From positions 2,356,001 to 2,420,000 of the forward strand of contig NZ_LT629786.1 of NCBI RefSeq assembly GCF_900105675.1: DNA of 64,000 nucleotides. Reading direction: 5' to 3'. The position numbers and the translations under genes were made by a program. This DNA is from Pseudomonas synxantha. Lineage in GTDB: Bacteria > Pseudomonadota > Gammaproteobacteria > Pseudomonadales > Pseudomonadaceae. This document shows positions 28,578 through 38,982 of this stretch, in pieces. Positions within the stretch are counted from its first letter, which is position 1, and every line of letters begins with the position of its first letter. The notes beneath the pieces were generated by a model, which saw only the letters and a list, made by a program, of their open reading frames with translations, made no database searches and was not told the DNA's origin.

Positions 28578-29063
28578 TCATCCATCCACGTTCATAAGGC
28601 GTGCCGCACGCAATACCGCGCGCAGGATCTCGATATGAGTGCCGCAGCGGCAAAGGTTGCCCGACAGCTCGTTGCGTACCTGGGTTTCACTGGGCTTGGG
28701 GTTGCGGTCGAGCAGGGCCTTGGCGGTCATGATCATGCCGTTGAGGCAGTAGCCGCATTGCGCGGCCTGCTCGTCGATGAACGCCTGCTGCACCGGGTGC
28801 GGCGCCTGGCGCGTACCCAAGCCTTCAAGGGTGACGATCCTGCGCCCTGATGCACCCGACAGCGGGAACACGCAGGAACGAGCGGCCACGCCATCAATGA
28901 TCACGGTGCAGGCACCGCACTCCCCCAGGCCACAGCCGTACTTGGGGCCATTGAGTTGCAGGTCGTTGCGCAGTACCAGTAACAGCGGTGTATCCGCCAT
29001 GGCGCTGACTTCGCTTGTCTGGCCGTTGACCTCAAGCGTTACCGTGATGGGTTGGCTGGTCAT
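28578..29063 (-). CDS. nicA: Nicotinate hydroxylase small subunit NicA (2x[2Fe-2S])
   Basis: The 161-residue iron-sulfur subunit of nicotinate dehydrogenase. The plant-type cluster ligands (CGLGECGACTV, about residues 43-53) and the second, molybdenum-hydroxylase-type cluster ligands (CGYCLNGM and CRCGTH) are intact. It stops where nicB begins, so the two are translationally coupled. Its 141-base upstream gap contains the nicR terminator and two near-identical 24-base repeats that are candidate regulator sites. Confidence 0.95.
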   Translation of the reverse strand: MTSQPITVTLEVNGQTSEVSAMADTPLLLVLRNDLQLNGPKYGCGLGECGACTVIIDGVAARSCVFPLSGASGRRIVTLEGLGTRQAPHPVQQAFIDEQAAQCGYCLNGMIMTAKALLDRNPKPSETQVRNELSGNLCRCGTHIEILRAVLRAARLMNVDG

Positions 29064-29081
29064 TCGCTTCGCCTGTGCCGG

Positions 29082-29105
29082 TTGATGAAGTGCCTACTAC
29101 ATCAA
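29082..29105. promoter_or_regulatory. 24-base repeat, copy 1, upstream of nicA
   Basis: A partial palindrome with TTGATG and CATCAA ends, 18 bases before the nicA start codon. It shares 21 of 24 positions with copy 2 at 29153-29176; the common core is GTGNCTACTACATCAA. Candidate operator of the nicAB regulator. Confidence 0.55.
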
Positions 29106-29111
29106 ACAGTC

Positions 29112-29144
29112 AAAAAAAACGTCGCGGACCTGGGGCCTCGCGAC
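29112..29144 (-). terminator. Rho-independent terminator of nicR
   Basis: On the minus strand GTCGCG pairs with CGCGAC around a 12-base GC-rich loop that can pair further, followed by G and eight T. It lies 60-90 bases after the nicR stop and insulates nicR from nicAB, so nicAB needs its own promoter in a very short space. Confidence 0.8.
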
Positions 29145-29152
29145 ACACTCGA

Positions 29153-29176
29153 CTGGTGAAGTGGCTACTACATCAA
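29153..29176. promoter_or_regulatory. 24-base repeat, copy 2, upstream of nicA
   Basis: Second copy of the element at 29082, 71 bases away in the same orientation, with three mismatches; the CTACTACATCAA core is identical. It lies between the nicR stop codon and the nicR terminator. Confidence 0.5.
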
Positions 29177-29204
29177 CACAGAGCAAAAACGATGCCAGCG
29201 CAGG

Positions 29205-29675
29205 TTATTCCTGGGGATCGTCAATCATCTTGCGCAGCAGAAACAGGACCGCCACACGCTCGGCTGGGTTGAGATTGCTCATGGTCAATTCGCTGATCTG
29301 GCCCGCACGCGGTGCGGTTTGCGCGACCAGTTCGGCACCGGAGGCAGACAAGTCGACTATTACCTTGCGCTTGTCTGCAGGGTCCGGTTCCAGGGTAATC
29401 AGCGCCTTGGCCTTGAGACGTTCGACGATACCGCGGATGGTCGCCTGGTCCACGGCGGTGGCCTTGACCAGTTCAGTGAGGGAGCTTGCACCCTGATCGC
29501 GCAACGCACACAGGGTCACGAACTGCACGGCGGTGAGCTGGGAGTCGCCGACATTCTGCTGGAATATCGCCAAGTGGCGCTGGTAGGCCTTGCGCAGCAG
29601 GTGGCCGACTTGTTCAGAAAAAACGTAGGAATCAGGCACGGCGGGCTCGGTGGGTGGTGGGTATTGGAAAGGCAT
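29205..29675 (-). CDS. nicR: MarR-family regulator NicR
   Basis: A MarR-type winged-HTH regulator of about 156 residues: SQLTAVQFVTLCALRDQGASSLTELVKATAVDQATIRGIVERLKAKALI and the wing DPADKRKVIVDLS. By position inside the nic cluster and by family it is NicR, the repressor of the ring-cleavage genes in P. putida that responds to 6-hydroxynicotinate. The ATG at 29675 is used; a TTG nine codons upstream is possible. Only about 55 bases separate the start from a tandem REPIN array, so its promoter is short or lies in the array, or it is read from nicX. Confidence 0.88.
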   Translation of the reverse strand: MPFQYPPPTEPAVPDSYVFSEQVGHLLRKAYQRHLAIFQQNVGDSQLTAVQFVTLCALRDQGASSLTELVKATAVDQATIRGIVERLKAKALITLEPDPADKRKVIVDLSASGAELVAQTAPRAGQISELTMSNLNPAERVAVLFLLRKMIDDPQE

Positions 29676-29730
29676 GATGGCGGGGTTGGCGGGCGGACTC
29701 AAGATGCCCTTGAAGAAACACGCCGAGCCT

Positions 29731-30339
29731 GTGGGAGGGGGCTTGCTCCCGATGGCGGTGGGTCAGGTATTGATGCATTCACTGACACGCCCTCATCGGG
29801 GGCAAGCCCCCTCCCACATTTGGCTCGAGTTATTACCTTTGAACCCCGTGTTTGCTTGGATGAGCTTAAGAGATACCCACGTTAACTGACACACCGCAAA
29901 AACTGTGGGAGGGGGCTTGCTCCCGATGGCGGTGGGTCAGGTATTGATGCATTCACTGACACGCCCTCATCGGGGGCAAGCCCCCTCCCACATTTGGCTC
30001 GAGTTATTACCTTTGAACCCCGGTGTTTGCTTGGATGAGCCAAGAGATACCCACGTTAACTGACACACCGCAAAAACTGTGGGAGGGGGCTTGCTCCCGA
30101 TGGCGGTGGGTCAGGTATTGATGCATTCACTGACACGTCCTCATCGGGAGCAAGCCCCCTCCCACATTTGGCTCGAGTTATTACCTTTGAACCCCGGTGT
30201 TTGCTTGGATGAGCCAAGAGATACCCACGTTAACTGACACACCGCAAAAACTGTGGGAGGGGGCTTGCTCCCGATGGCGGTGGGTCAGGTATTGATGCAC
30301 TCACTGACACGCCCTCATCGGGAGCAAGCCCCCTCCCAC
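29731..30339. repeat. Tandem REPIN array, four REPINs with a 174-base period
   Basis: Four 87-base REPINs (29731-29817, 29905-29991, 30079-30165, 30253-30339), each with GTGGGAGGGGGCTTGCTCCC and its inverted partner, are separated by three nearly identical 87-base spacers that begin ATTTGGCTCGAG and end CGCAAAAACT. The period is exactly 174 bases three times, so a REPIN-plus-spacer unit was tandemly duplicated. Small differences between copies (GCAAG preceded by GGGGG or GGGAG; one base gained and one lost within a spacer) show some age. It fills 609 of the 700 bases between nicX and nicR. Confidence 0.95.
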
Positions 30340-30377
30340 ACTTGGATCTCTATATCTATCAGCTCCCACACGGATAC

Positions 30378-31430
30378 TCAGCGTGCCAGCGATCGCGCTG
30401 GCGCGACCACATCGCCACCCAGCACCACCGCCTCATCGTCCAGATACACATCACAGTTGCGCAGCGGGATATCCATATGGCACGGCGTCTTGCGCGTGCC
30501 GCCCACCTCGGTATTCGGCCCAGTGGAGAACAGGAAGTTGCCATAGAACGCCCGCGCATCCATGCACATGCCGTCGTTCTTGTCGTGCAAGCCCATGGCC
30601 GTCCATTGCGCCCGCGGTTGCAGGCCCCAGCCAATATGGGAGATGCCGTACACCTCGGGGTCGTCGAAGTACTTCATGTAGTCGCTCAGGTACTGCGCCT
30701 CGAACCCACCGTGAATCCGCGTAATAAAGCCCTTTTCGATTTCCAGGGTGATCTTTTCACGGGTGTAGGTCTTGAACGGCAACAGGATGTCGCCGATGTC
30801 CCGCACCAGCACGCCCTCGGCGGTTTCTTCATTGGGCCAGGAGAACAGGAAGCCGCTGGGCCAGTGGTCCCAGCGCCCCGGTTCATCGGCGAAGCCGTAC
30901 TCGGTCACCGACGGGTATTGGCCCAAAGCAGCGCGGAAGTCGCTGCCGGCGCGGGACTTGACGTGGATCGAGCGCGCCTTCTTCAGCAGCTGTTCGGCGG
31001 CCAGTACACGCACCTTGTCCTCTTCGCTCGGCAGCATGCGTGCCAGCACTTCCGGCGGCTCGACGGCAAGCAGGATGCGCGTGCCGGTCTTGAGGATCTG
31101 CTCCTGCTCCGGCGAGTGCAGCAGCATCATGGTGTCGACGATCAAGTCCGCCGCCTCCAGGGCACGCTGGGCGGCAATATTGCCAGTGAGCGCGGTGTCG
31201 CCGCAGTAGGCAGTCATGTCGTTGCCCATCGCCCGCGGATGGTTGAACGACGGCAATTCCACCGCATACACCTTGGCCCCCAGGCGCTGCGCCGCATCCA
31301 TGGCGGCACGCACAGTACGCGGGTCGGAGTAATGGCTCTTGAGCACCGCGACGCTCTGGGTCGGGTCGACCTTGGACAGCTTCAACACGTGTTCAAACAT
31401 CTGGGTCAGTTCACAGTCGCTTACCGGCAT
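30378..31430 (-). CDS. nicX: 2,5-dihydroxypyridine 5,6-dioxygenase NicX
   Basis: NicX is the Fe(II) extradiol-type dioxygenase that opens the ring of 2,5-dihydroxypyridine to N-formylmaleamate. The 350-residue protein matches the P. putida enzyme along its length, with MPVSDCELTQMFEHVLKLSK at the start, AYCGDTALTGNIAAQRALEA, and the conserved C-terminal blocks YGISHIGWGLQPRAQW and FLFSTGPNTEVGG that carry candidate iron-ligand His residues. The ATG at 31430 is preceded by AGGAGACAGGA; an upstream in-frame codon at 31478 lacks this and adds non-family residues. Divergent from nicC. Confidence 0.95.
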   Translation of the reverse strand: MPVSDCELTQMFEHVLKLSKVDPTQSVAVLKSHYSDPRTVRAAMDAAQRLGAKVYAVELPSFNHPRAMGNDMTAYCGDTALTGNIAAQRALEAADLIVDTMMLLHSPEQEQILKTGTRILLAVEPPEVLARMLPSEEDKVRVLAAEQLLKKARSIHVKSRAGSDFRAALGQYPSVTEYGFADEPGRWDHWPSGFLFSWPNEETAEGVLVRDIGDILLPFKTYTREKITLEIEKGFITRIHGGFEAQYLSDYMKYFDDPEVYGISHIGWGLQPRAQWTAMGLHDKNDGMCMDARAFYGNFLFSTGPNTEVGGTRKTPCHMDIPLRNCDVYLDDEAVVLGGDVVAPARSLAR

Positions 31431-33667
<2,237 letters not shown>

Positions 33668-33677
33668 GGACACCCCC

Positions 33678-34430
33678 ATGCTCAAGCCCTACCGCATCGG
33701 CCAGATCGTGCCCAGTTCCAACACCACCATGGAAACCGAGATCCCAGCCATGCTCAACGCGCGCCAGGCGATCCGTCCTGAACGTTTTACCTTCCACTCC
33801 AGCCGCATGCGCATGAAGCAAGTGCGCAAGGAAGAACTGGCGGCGATGGATGGCGAGTCCGACCGTTGCGCCATCGAATTGTCAGACGCCAAGGTCGACG
33901 TGCTGGGGTACGCCTGCCTGGTGGCGATCATGGCCATGGGCCTGGGCTACCACCGCAACTCCGAACAGCGCCTGCGCCAGGCTACGGCTGACAACGACGC
34001 CAATGCCCCGGTGATCACCAGCGCAGGCGCCTTGATTGAAGGCTTGAAGGTGATGGGCGCCAAGCGTATCGCGATTGTTGCGCCCTATATGAAACCGCTG
34101 ACGGAGCTGGTGGTGAACTACATCCGCGCAGAAGGTTTTGAAGTCGTCGACTGGCGCGCCCTGGAGATCCCGGACAACCTCGAAGTGGCCCGCCACGACC
34201 CGGCCAACCTGCCGGCCATCGTTGCCGGCATGAACCTGGAAGGCGTCGACGTGATCGTGCTGTCGGCCTGCGTGCAAATGCAGTCGTTGCCGGTGGTGGC
34301 CAAGGTCGAGGCGCAAACCGGCAAACCTGTGCTCACCGCCGCCATCGCCACCACCTACGCCATGCTCAAGGCCCTGGACCTGGAACCCATCGTTCCTGGG
34401 GCCGGTGCCCTGCTTTCCGGCGCCTACTGA
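33678..34430 (+). CDS. nicE: Maleate isomerase NicE
   Basis: A 250-residue member of the Asp/Glu racemase superfamily that converts maleate to fumarate, the last step of the pathway. The two catalytic cysteines of the fold are visible: Cys80 in LGYACLVA and Cys198 in LSACVQMQ; the N-terminal RIGQIVPSSNTTMETEIP block is the family substrate-binding loop. An AAGGA site precedes the ATG at 33678. Gene order here is nicD-nicE-nicF. Confidence 0.94.
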   Translation: MLKPYRIGQIVPSSNTTMETEIPAMLNARQAIRPERFTFHSSRMRMKQVRKEELAAMDGESDRCAIELSDAKVDVLGYACLVAIMAMGLGYHRNSEQRLRQATADNDANAPVITSAGALIEGLKVMGAKRIAIVAPYMKPLTELVVNYIRAEGFEVVDWRALEIPDNLEVARHDPANLPAIVAGMNLEGVDVIVLSACVQMQSLPVVAKVEAQTGKPVLTAAIATTYAMLKALDLEPIVPGAGALLSGAY

Positions 34431-34440
34431 GGAAATTGAG

Positions 34441-35073
34441 ATGAGTGAACAATCCGCCGACGCCAACTATCAGGGCGTGTGGGGCAACCGCATCGGCTTC
34501 GGCAACAAAGCCGCGCTGCTGATGATCGACTTCATGCAGGGCTACACCCGCGAAGGCGCGCCACTGTTCGCGCCCGGCGTGGTCAGCGCCGTGGCTGAAA
34601 GCGTCGAACTGCTGGCCTGTGCGCGCCGATACGGGATTGCGGTGGTGCACACTAATATCCGCTACCATCCCGGCCATTTCGCCGACGGCGGTATCTGGGT
34701 AAAAAAGGCCCCGGTGATGAAAGACATGATCGAAGGCAACCCACTGGCGGCGTTCTGCACCGAGGTATTGCCCCAGCCTGATGAAGTGGTGATCAGCAAA
34801 CAGTACGCCAGCGCATTTTTCGGCAGCAGCCTGGCCCCGATGCTGCACGCCCAAGGTATCGATACCGTGGTGCTGGCCGGCTGCTCCACCAGCGGCTGCA
34901 TCCGCGCAACGGCGGTGGACGCGGTGCAGCACGGGTTCCGCACCATTGTCGTGCGTGAATGCGTCGGCGACCGCCATCCGGCGCCCCACGAAGCCAACCT
35001 GTTCGATATCGACAGCAAGTACGGTGATGTGGTGAGCAAGCAGGAGGCGATGCGCCAATTCAAGGAGCAATAA
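34441..35073 (+). CDS. nicF: Maleamate amidohydrolase NicF
   Basis: A 210-residue isochorismatase-like hydrolase releasing ammonia from maleamate to give maleate. The Asp-Lys-Cys triad is visible: Asp30 in LLMIDFMQGY, the Lys in ISKQYASAFF, and Cys153 in TSGCIRATA, the second cysteine of the AGCSTSGC motif. It begins ten bases after nicE. A 185-base gap with two hairpins separates it from nicT. Confidence 0.94.
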   Translation: MSEQSADANYQGVWGNRIGFGNKAALLMIDFMQGYTREGAPLFAPGVVSAVAESVELLACARRYGIAVVHTNIRYHPGHFADGGIWVKKAPVMKDMIEGNPLAAFCTEVLPQPDEVVISKQYASAFFGSSLAPMLHAQGIDTVVLAGCSTSGCIRATAVDAVQHGFRTIVVRECVGDRHPAPHEANLFDIDSKYGDVVSKQEAMRQFKEQ

Positions 35074-35086
35074 GGTTTCACCCGGA

Positions 35087-35148
35087 ACCGCGCCATAGAG
35101 CGCGGTCCTGCACAAAACTGTGAGCCGCCGAGGTTGATAACCTCGGCG
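35087..35148. other. Two consecutive hairpins between nicF and nicT
   Basis: Stem ACCGCGC/GCGCGGT (35087-35106, 6-nt loop) is followed by a 10-bp stem CGCCGAGGTT/AACCTCGGCG with a 3-nt loop (35126-35148). No T-run follows, so they could attenuate or process the nic transcript ahead of the transporter gene rather than terminate it outright. Confidence 0.55.
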
Positions 35149-35258
35149 CAGCTTTCAGTCTTCTGACACTGCCTTTGGACGTCGCTTTAACAGCACGCCG
35201 AAGTGCTGGAACAAAAGCGGCTGTATAAAAACCATAAGTCACCGCCAGGAGACACCCC

Positions 35259-36569
35259 ATGCCCATTGCGAATGCTGTGCCCGCGACTACAGTCGCCGAC
35301 CCCGTCACCACGCTCTACCACAAGATCACCTGGAAGCTGATCCCGTTCCTGTGTTTCTGTTATCTGGCTGCCTACCTGGACCGCATCAACATCGGCTTCG
35401 CCAAGCTGCAGATGCTCGACCAGTTGCACTTCAGCGAAACCGCCTTCGGCCTTGGCGCCGGCTTGTTTTTCGTCGGCTACATCATCTTTGAAGTGCCCAG
35501 CAACCTGGTGCTGGAGCGGGTCGGCGCGAAGATCTGGATCGCGCGCATCATGATCACCTGGGGCTTGCTCTCGGCCTGCACCATGCTGGTCACCTCCACC
35601 ACCCAGTTCTACATCCTGCGTTTTTTGCTCGGTGCCGCCGAAGCCGGTTTCCTGCCGGGGGTGCTGTATTACCTGACCACCTGGTTCCCCACTCACCGGC
35701 GTGGGCGCATCATCGCGCTGTTCATGATCGGCCTGCCGCTGTCCAGCGTGATCGGCGGCCCGCTGTCCGGCTGGATCATGGGCCACTTCGACCAGATGGC
35801 CGGGCTGCGCGGTTGGCAATGGCTATTCCTGATCGAAGCGGTACCCAGCGTGTTGCTTGGGGCGCTTACATTCTGGGCGCTGCCCAACAGCTACCAGCAA
35901 GCCAAATGGCTGTCGGATGAGGAAAAAGCCCTGCTGGAAAACGAGCTGCGCAAAGACGACGCCGATGGCGCCGGCAGCAAGCACAGCTTTCGTGACGGTT
36001 TCTTCAACCTCAAGGTGTGGATGCTCGGCGGTATCGACTTCTCGATCCTGCTCAGTGCCTATGCCATGGGCTTCTGGATGCCCACCTTCATCCGCAATGC
36101 CGGGGTCACCGACACCTTCCATATCGGCATGCTCACCGCGCTGCCCAGCGTGGCCGCACTGCTCGGCATGCTGCTGATCGGCGCCAGTTCCGACAAGCAC
36201 CGCGAACGCCGCTGGCACATCATCGTGCCGTTTTTCATCGGCGCAGCGGCGATGGCCACCAGCACTTTCTTCACCCATAACGTAGCTGCCACCGTGGCGT
36301 TGTTCGCGATTGCCTCAGCCGCCATCATCGGTGCCGTGCCGGTGTTTTTCAGCCTGCCGGCGACCTTTCTCAAAGGCACTGCCGCGGCCACCGGGTTTGC
36401 CCTGGCCTGTTCGGTTGCCAATATCGCGGGCCTGGTGAGCAACTCGCTGATGGGCGTGGCGATCGACCTAACCGGCAGCAGTGCGGGCGCGCTGTGGTTT
36501 TTTGCCGGCTGCCTGATGCTCAGCAGTTTGCTGGTGATTGCGCTGCCAGCGAAACTGGTGAACCGTTGA
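35259..36569 (+). CDS. nicT: MFS transporter NicT, probable nicotinate/6-hydroxynicotinate uptake
   Basis: A 436-residue MFS protein of the anion:cation symporter group, 12 predicted segments: CYLAAYLDRINIGFAKLQML in TM1, GYIIFEVPSNLVLERVGAK (loop motif), AAEAGFLPGVLYYLTTWFP and a second-half ASSDKHRERRW loop. By family and position it corresponds to NicT of P. putida. An AGGAGAC site precedes the ATG. The porin gene nicP of the P. putida cluster is not present here. Its last 50 bases overlap the convergent MocR gene. Confidence 0.9.
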   Translation: MPIANAVPATTVADPVTTLYHKITWKLIPFLCFCYLAAYLDRINIGFAKLQMLDQLHFSETAFGLGAGLFFVGYIIFEVPSNLVLERVGAKIWIARIMITWGLLSACTMLVTSTTQFYILRFLLGAAEAGFLPGVLYYLTTWFPTHRRGRIIALFMIGLPLSSVIGGPLSGWIMGHFDQMAGLRGWQWLFLIEAVPSVLLGALTFWALPNSYQQAKWLSDEEKALLENELRKDDADGAGSKHSFRDGFFNLKVWMLGGIDFSILLSAYAMGFWMPTFIRNAGVTDTFHIGMLTALPSVAALLGMLLIGASSDKHRERRWHIIVPFFIGAAAMATSTFFTHNVAATVALFAIASAAIIGAVPVFFSLPATFLKGTAAATGFALACSVANIAGLVSNSLMGVAIDLTGSSAGALWFFAGCLMLSSLLVIALPAKLVNR

Positions 36570-37941
36570 GCGCTTGAGCCGCACACGCCTGCAAGATCTC
36601 CAACAGCTTCAGGGCCAGGTCCGTGGCCTGCCCTGGCGTTGCCACATTGGTGAAACCCATCAGCAATCCCTGCCCGCCCCCGGCTTCGAGGGTCCAGCCG
36701 GACAAGGGTTGAACGCCCAGGCCGGCCATGTTGGCGGCCTCTGCAACCTGCACATCCGGCACCTGCACGCGCAATCGCGCAAGCAAATTGATCCCGCCGG
36801 CCTGCTCATCCACCTGCAGGAACGCTGCACAATGCGCCTGCAGCGCTTGCACCAGCATCGCCCTGCGCTGCGCATACAAGCCGCGCATCTTCTTCAAATG
36901 CCGAGTGAAGTGCCCCTGCTCCAGAAAGTCCGCCGCCGTCAGTTGCAGTAGCTGTGCACTGCGCTGCTGCAACACCTTGGCACTGTGCTGAAATGTGTCG
37001 ATCAATGCCGCCGGCACCACCAGGTAACCCAAGCGCAAACCGGGAAACAGCATCTTGCTGAAGCTGCCGGCATAGATCACCCGGTCATCGGCGTCCTGGC
37101 TCTTAAGTGCAGCCAAGGGCTGGCCCTGGTAACGAAACTCGCTGTCATAATCATCCTCGACCACCCAACTGGCCTGCGCCCGAGCCCACCCCAGCAAGGC
37201 CCGTCGCCGCGTCGGGCTCAGTGCCACCCCCAGCGGGCTCTGGTGCGCCGGTGTGACGATCGCCAGTCGCGCCTGCTCGCCGCGCTGGATGCCCTGCTGC
37301 ACATCCAGCCCATCGTGATCCACAGGCACCGGCACCAGCGTCACCCCCTGATGGCGCAACAATTGTCGTGCATGCAGGTAGCCCGGGTCTTCGAACCAGC
37401 AAGCCTGTCCCGCCATGCCCAATGCATCGCACAGCAGTGTCAGGCACCCGGCGTAGCCGGCACACACAAACACTTGGCTGGGCGTGCATTCCACGCCGCG
37501 GTACAACGCCAGGTAGCTGGCAATCGCCACCCGCAATGCCTGGGCTCCCTGTTCGTCGCCCATCGCCAGGCTGTCGGCATCGATGCGCCGCACTTGCCGG
37601 GTGACCAGGCGTGCCCACAATTTACGCGGGAAGGCATCCAGCGCTGGCAAGCCCATTTGCAGTGGGCGCGGCCCGCTGACCAGCGATGGCTGCCTGGGCA
37701 ATGGCTTTAACTTGACCGGTGCCAGCGTTGCGGCAATCACCGTACCGGCCTGCCCACGGGCCTGGAAAAAACCTTCGCTGACCAGCAACTGATACGCCGC
37801 CTCAACGGTACCCCGCGCCACCTTGAGTTCCTGGGCCAGTGCGCGAACCGAAGGGACACGCTCGCCAGGGCGCAGTTGGCCCTGGTCGATAGACAGGCGA
37901 AAGCGTCGATAGATTTCCTGGTATTTGGGCAGTGACGGCAT
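36520..37941 (-). CDS. MocR/PdxR-type regulator (GntR HTH + aminotransferase domain)
   Basis: A 473-residue MocR regulator: N-terminal GntR winged HTH (YQEIYRRFRLSIDQGQLRPGERVPSVRALAQEL) joined to a class I aminotransferase-like PLP domain with the Schiff-base Lys in GSFSKMLFPGLRLGY and VVEDDYDSEFRY. MocR proteins sense PLP or amino compounds; the likely targets are the three genes divergent from it at 38073. The ATG at 37941 is preferred over a TTG at 37989. Its C-terminal end lies 50 bases inside the convergent nicT gene. Confidence 0.9.
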   Translation of the reverse strand: MPSLPKYQEIYRRFRLSIDQGQLRPGERVPSVRALAQELKVARGTVEAAYQLLVSEGFFQARGQAGTVIAATLAPVKLKPLPRQPSLVSGPRPLQMGLPALDAFPRKLWARLVTRQVRRIDADSLAMGDEQGAQALRVAIASYLALYRGVECTPSQVFVCAGYAGCLTLLCDALGMAGQACWFEDPGYLHARQLLRHQGVTLVPVPVDHDGLDVQQGIQRGEQARLAIVTPAHQSPLGVALSPTRRRALLGWARAQASWVVEDDYDSEFRYQGQPLAALKSQDADDRVIYAGSFSKMLFPGLRLGYLVVPAALIDTFQHSAKVLQQRSAQLLQLTAADFLEQGHFTRHLKKMRGLYAQRRAMLVQALQAHCAAFLQVDEQAGGINLLARLRVQVPDVQVAEAANMAGLGVQPLSGWTLEAGGGQGLLMGFTNVATPGQATDLALKLLEILQACAAQALNGSPVSLAAQSPANC

Positions 37942-38072
37942 CGTATTCAGCTCGTTGGCAAGACGGATGGGAGTCTGATCATGTCCCAACCCACTTGTCC
38001 AATCATGCCCCTGTCGACGGGCAACTGCCGCCGCGAAAATGGCGCATCCCCCACACCTACAAGGATCGCACC

Positions 38073-38549
38073 ATGAAACACCGTCTCGATTACGCCCTGG
38101 CCGCCCCCGATGGCTACAAAGCGCTGGGCTCCGTGCACAGCTATATCCACCGCTGCGGCCTGGAGAAAGAACTGATCGACCTCGTATACCTGCGGGTCTC
38201 GCAGCTCAATGGCTGCGCCTATTGCCTGGACTCCCATTCCCGCGATCTGCTCAAACAGGGGGTGAGCCTGGAAAAGATCATGTTGCTGGCCACCTGGCAC
38301 GAAGCGCCAGTGCTGTTCACACGCCGTGAAAGCGCGGCGCTGGCCTGGGCCGAGGTAGTCACGCAGGTCGCGCAAAGCCAGGTCCCGGATGCCGACTACG
38401 CCGCCGTCGCGGCTGTATTCAGTGACAAGGAAGTCGCCGACCTGACCCTGGCAATTTCCTTGATGAACGCGCTGAACCGCGTCGCCATCAGCTTTCGCAA
38501 GGTACCGGCAGCGATCAAGGCGCACCTGGAGAACCTCAACCATGAATGA
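38073..38549 (+). CDS. AhpD-like carboxymuconolactone decarboxylase family protein
   Basis: A 158-residue AhpD-like protein. The redox motif with proton-relay His, NGCAYCLDSH (CxxCxxxH, Cys about 48 and 51), is intact, followed by TWHEAPVLFTRRESAALAWAE, a usual sequence for this subgroup. Such proteins act as thiol-dependent alkylhydroperoxidases or are of unknown role. An AAGGA site precedes the ATG. It overlaps the following GNAT gene by eight bases and is divergent from the MocR gene. Confidence 0.88.
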   Translation: MKHRLDYALAAPDGYKALGSVHSYIHRCGLEKELIDLVYLRVSQLNGCAYCLDSHSRDLLKQGVSLEKIMLLATWHEAPVLFTRRESAALAWAEVVTQVAQSQVPDADYAAVAAVFSDKEVADLTLAISLMNALNRVAISFRKVPAAIKAHLENLNHE

Positions 38550-38982
38550 GCACGTCGAGTTCCAGCTGATGGAAACCGTGGCCGACTGCATGGTCAGTTT
38601 CGACATCATGCGACAATTACGTCCGCACCTGACCGACGCCAGCGCCTTCGCCGGGCAGGTCCAGCGCCAACGGGAAAACGGCTACCGCTTGCTGGCCGCC
38701 CGCGAGCACGGACGGGTGATTGGCCTGGCCGGTTACCGCCTCACGGAAAATACCCTCTACGGCCGCTTTATCTATGTCGATGACCTGGTCGTGGACGCCT
38801 CCCTGCAACGCAGGCGCCTGGGTGAACAGCTACTTGAGCGGGTACGCCAGGCAGCCCGTGCCCTGGGCTATCGTTACCTGGTGCTGGACACCGGCATGCA
38901 TATGGCCCTGGCCCAGCGTTTCTATTTCCGCCAGGGCTTGCTGCCGCTAGGCATGCACTTTTCCCAGGACCTCAGCCAATGA
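38542..38982 (+). CDS. GNAT family N-acetyltransferase
   Basis: A 146-residue GNAT enzyme. The acetyl-CoA-binding motif A is visible as YVDDLVVDASLQRRRLGEQLL (V-x-x-x-x-Q/R-x-x-G/L form), followed by ALGYRYLVLDTGMHMALAQRFYFRQG. Substrate unknown. Both ends overlap neighbours (eight bases with the AhpD-like gene, four with the flavodoxin-fold gene), which indicates coupled translation in a three-gene operon. Confidence 0.85.
   Translation: MNEHVEFQLMETVADCMVSFDIMRQLRPHLTDASAFAGQVQRQRENGYRLLAAREHGRVIGLAGYRLTENTLYGRFIYVDDLVVDASLQRRRLGEQLLERVRQAARALGYRYLVLDTGMHMALAQRFYFRQGLLPLGMHFSQDLSQ

Noticed and set aside
29731..30339. A CRISPR array, because identical repeats alternate with equal-length spacers
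   Set aside because: The repeats are 87-base REPINs with inverted arms and the spacers are copies of one another; no cas gene is near.
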